8,214 nt of DNA from Desulfobacteraceae bacterium (GTDB lineage: Bacteria; Desulfobacterota; Desulfobacteria; Desulfobacterales; Desulfosalsimonadaceae): contig JAABTZ010000120.1 of NCBI GenBank assembly GCA_011389605.1, positions 1 to 8,214 of the forward strand. The letters run 5' to 3'. Below are positions 7,172 through 8,214 of the stretch, in pieces; positions within the stretch are counted from its first letter, which is position 1; every line of letters begins with the position of its first letter. Made by a program: the position numbers and the translations under genes. The notes under the pieces are model-generated. The model was not told the DNA's origin. It saw only the letters and a program-made list of their open reading frames with translations, and made no database searches.

Positions 7172-7229
7172 TTGACAAACCAATTTGTTTGGGTGAAACT
7201 TGACTCCAGGTATGTAAGTAAGTTTTACT
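7172..7229 (+). promoter_or_regulatory. Candidate sigma-70 promoter region of tetR operon
   Basis: Two overlapping -35 candidates occur just after the mutase stop. TTGACA at 7172-7177 is a perfect -35, but 17 bases on it has only GAAACT (7195-7200). TTGACT at 7200-7205 has TTTACT at 7224-7229 after 18 bases, giving 5/6 and 4/6 matches. The second would start transcription near 7236, just before the tetR start codon at 7265. Both are interleaved with the dyads at 7176-7191 and 7216-7230, as expected for a self-repressing TetR gene. Confidence 0.45.
7176..7191. promoter_or_regulatory. Operator-like dyad 1 (CAAAC...GTTTG)
   Basis: CAAACCAATTTGTTTG is a 16-base palindrome with a single mismatched pair (bases 6 and 11). 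It lies 74 bases before the tetR start and overlaps the end of the perfect TTGACA. The CAAAC/GTTTG half-sites resemble those I recall for the fatty-acid-sensing TetR regulator PsrA, although the spacing here (6 bases) is wider than in the PsrA consensus. A TetR autorepressor site is inferred. Confidence 0.45.
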
Positions 7230-7230
7230 T
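7216..7230. promoter_or_regulatory. Operator-like dyad 2 over the -10 region
   Basis: AAGTAAGTTTTACTT has perfect 6-base arms (AAGTAA and TTACTT) around 3 bases and covers the best -10 candidate (TTTACT, 7224-7229). The length and position suit a TetR-family operator that would block RNA polymerase. The half-sites differ from those of dyad 1, so the two may bind different proteins or one may be chance. Confidence 0.42.
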
Positions 7231-7264
7231 TATTTTAAACATGCACCTTCAGAGCCAGGCCCAT

Positions 7265-7879
7265 ATGGATATACAGGAACCTGTAAGGCAGGTGCCGCCA
7301 GGGCAGATCAAGATCGAAAACGCCCTTCGCACCCTGCTGGAAGAAAGAGATTTCAACTCCATTACCACGGCCGAAATTGCCCGCACCTCAGGGGTCAATG
7401 AAGCTTTGATCTATCGCTATTTCAAGGACAAGCGGGGACTTCTCCATCAGGTGCTGGCAAACGATCTGAGACGTTTCGTCCACCAGATCGAGCTTGAACT
7501 CGAAAACAAAACCAGCGCCCTGGACAAGCTCTGCAGCCTGATCCACCTGCACTTTCACTATTATGCGGAAAACCGGATTTTTGCCAAAATTCTGATGCTG
7601 GAAGTAAGAAACTACCCTGCCTATTATGACAGTGAAACTTACAGGATTGTACAGGACTACAGCAAAATGATCCTTGAAATAATCCAAACCGGGGTGAAAA
7701 ACGGAGAAATAAAAAAACAGATAGATCCAAATCCCATACGCCAGGCAATTCTTGGCGGTGTGGAGCACATGTGCCTGCCCGGGGTGATATTCGGCGGTCC
7801 AATTCCGAGCGATCAATATGCGGATGCTTTGTTTGAAATCATTTCAAACGGTATTTCCAATCCGTCGGCGAAAACATAA
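7265..7879 (+). CDS. TetR/AcrR family transcriptional regulator
   Basis: The 204-residue product has the usual TetR length. An N-terminal three-helix DNA-binding domain spans about 14-60, with the helix-turn-helix ITTAEIARTSGVNEALIYRY (33-52) followed by FKDKRGLL, the strongly conserved TetR pattern. The C-terminal ligand and dimer domain is helical and aromatic-rich (HFHYYAENRIFAKILMLE; NYPAYYDSETYRIV), suggesting a hydrophobic ligand pocket. The start at 7265 gives a normal leader before the DNA-binding domain but has only a weak CAGG at 7256-7259; an in-frame ATG at 7241 has no ribosome-binding site. The open frame extends upstream to 7076 but would overlap the mutase gene. Two operator-like dyads precede it, and a hydroxyacyl-CoA-dehydrogenase-like gene follows after 24 bases, so it probably represses itself and an acyl-CoA pathway operon. 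The ligand is unknown. Confidence 0.92.
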   Translation: MDIQEPVRQVPPGQIKIENALRTLLEERDFNSITTAEIARTSGVNEALIYRYFKDKRGLLHQVLANDLRRFVHQIELELENKTSALDKLCSLIHLHFHYYAENRIFAKILMLEVRNYPAYYDSETYRIVQDYSKMILEIIQTGVKNGEIKKQIDPNPIRQAILGGVEHMCLPGVIFGGPIPSDQYADALFEIISNGISNPSAKT

Positions 7880-7903
7880 ATCAACTAACAAGGAGGCATG
7901 ACA

Positions 7904-8214
7904 ATGGATATCAAAAGCAATGCATTTATTGTCACAGGCGGGGCTTCCGGCCTGGGAGAAGCCACGGTCCGGGCACTGGTGAAAAAGGGAGGCAAGGTGG
8001 CAATTTTTGATCTTTCAGACGAGCCCGGCAATGACCTTGCAAACCAACTGGGCGATGCGGCGATCTACTGCCACACGGACGTATCCGAGGAAACCTCGGT
8101 GCAGGACTCGGTTGCAAAAACAATTGAGGCGTTCGGAACCATTTACGGAGTGGTCAACTGCGCTGGCATAGGCATTCCAGCAAAGGTGGTGGGCAAAAAG
8201 GGCCCCATGTCCCT
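7904..8214 (+). CDS. Short-chain dehydrogenase, 3-hydroxyacyl-CoA dehydrogenase type-2 (HSD10)-like, partial
   Basis: The first 103 codons are present and the frame is open to the window edge. The Rossmann fold of a classical short-chain dehydrogenase is clear: TGGASGLG at 11-18 (nucleotide binding), an acidic Asp36 at the end of strand 2 (IFDLSDE) indicating NAD rather than NADP, TDV at 58-60, and NCAG at 85-88. GGASGLGEA and NCAGIGIPAKVVGKKGP resemble the HSD17B10-like group, which oxidises 3-hydroxyacyl-CoA, including 2-methyl-3-hydroxybutyryl-CoA in isoleucine breakdown. The start at 7904 has a perfect AAGGAGG at 7890-7896 with 7-base spacing; an in-frame ATG at 7898 is too close to it. 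The catalytic Ser-Tyr-Lys lies beyond the window. Cotranscription with the TetR gene is likely. FabG-like or other dehydrogenase roles cannot be ruled out from the fragment. Confidence 0.9.
   Translation, partial: MDIKSNAFIVTGGASGLGEATVRALVKKGGKVAIFDLSDEPGNDLANQLGDAAIYCHTDVSEETSVQDSVAKTIEAFGTIYGVVNCAGIGIPAKVVGKKGPMS

Noticed and set aside
7076..7264. Upstream extension of the TetR reading frame
   Set aside because: It would overlap the end of the mutase gene and cross the promoter and dyads; TetR proteins normally start shortly before the DNA-binding domain, as with the ATG at 7265.
7388..7816. Minus-strand open frames opposite the TetR gene
   Set aside because: Antisense shadows without family motifs or ribosome-binding sites.
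7932..8123. Minus-strand 63-codon frame opposite the dehydrogenase
   Set aside because: The plus strand encodes an unmistakable Rossmann-fold dehydrogenase; the minus frame is Pro/Arg-rich and motif-free.

Overview
The window looks like chromosomal DNA of a Gram-negative bacterium with many ABC transporters and acyl-CoA enzymes. A sulfate-reducing member of the Desulfobacterota (Desulfobacteraceae-like) is the best guess. This rests on the mix of genes (cyclopropane synthase next to a geranylgeranyl-reductase-like flavoprotein, a Liv-type transporter, an archaeal-type phosphoglycerate mutase, and a TetR regulator with an HSD10-like dehydrogenase) and on a long imperfect palindrome of a kind I recall from that group. 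It is an inference, not a verified assignment. All supported genes lie on the + strand. There are no RNA genes, CRISPR arrays, transposase genes or phage genes.

Region 1 (86-2179) is a two-gene lipid-modification operon. A complete cyclopropane-fatty-acid synthase, with all the active-site residues I can place, is followed after 3 bases by an FAD-dependent reductase of the geranylgeranyl reductase family. The pairing suggests that one gene adds a C1 unit to unsaturated lipid chains while the other reduces a carbon-carbon double bond.

Region 2 (2388-5603) is a branched-chain-amino-acid-type ABC importer in the order LivM permease, LivH permease, LivK periplasmic binding protein. No ATPase gene is present on either side in this window. 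An AT-rich upstream region carries a sigma-54-like promoter candidate and a dyad. After livK comes a 104-base imperfect palindrome (5618-5721), followed by a short direct repeat.

Region 3 (5842-7161) is a single gene for an alkaline-phosphatase-superfamily protein related to archaeal-type cofactor-independent phosphoglycerate mutase. Its metal-site residues are present but the motifs around them are divergent.

Region 4 (7172-8214) is a regulator and metabolic gene pair. A promoter region with two operator-like dyads precedes a TetR-family regulator. After 24 bases comes a short-chain dehydrogenase resembling 3-hydroxyacyl-CoA dehydrogenase type 2 (HSD10), cut off by the window end. A fatty-acid or acyl-CoA-responsive operon is a reasonable reading. 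No clearly new defence or mobile system is visible. The most interesting points are the synthase/reductase pair, the transporter without ATPases, the palindrome and the paired dyads at the tetR promoter.
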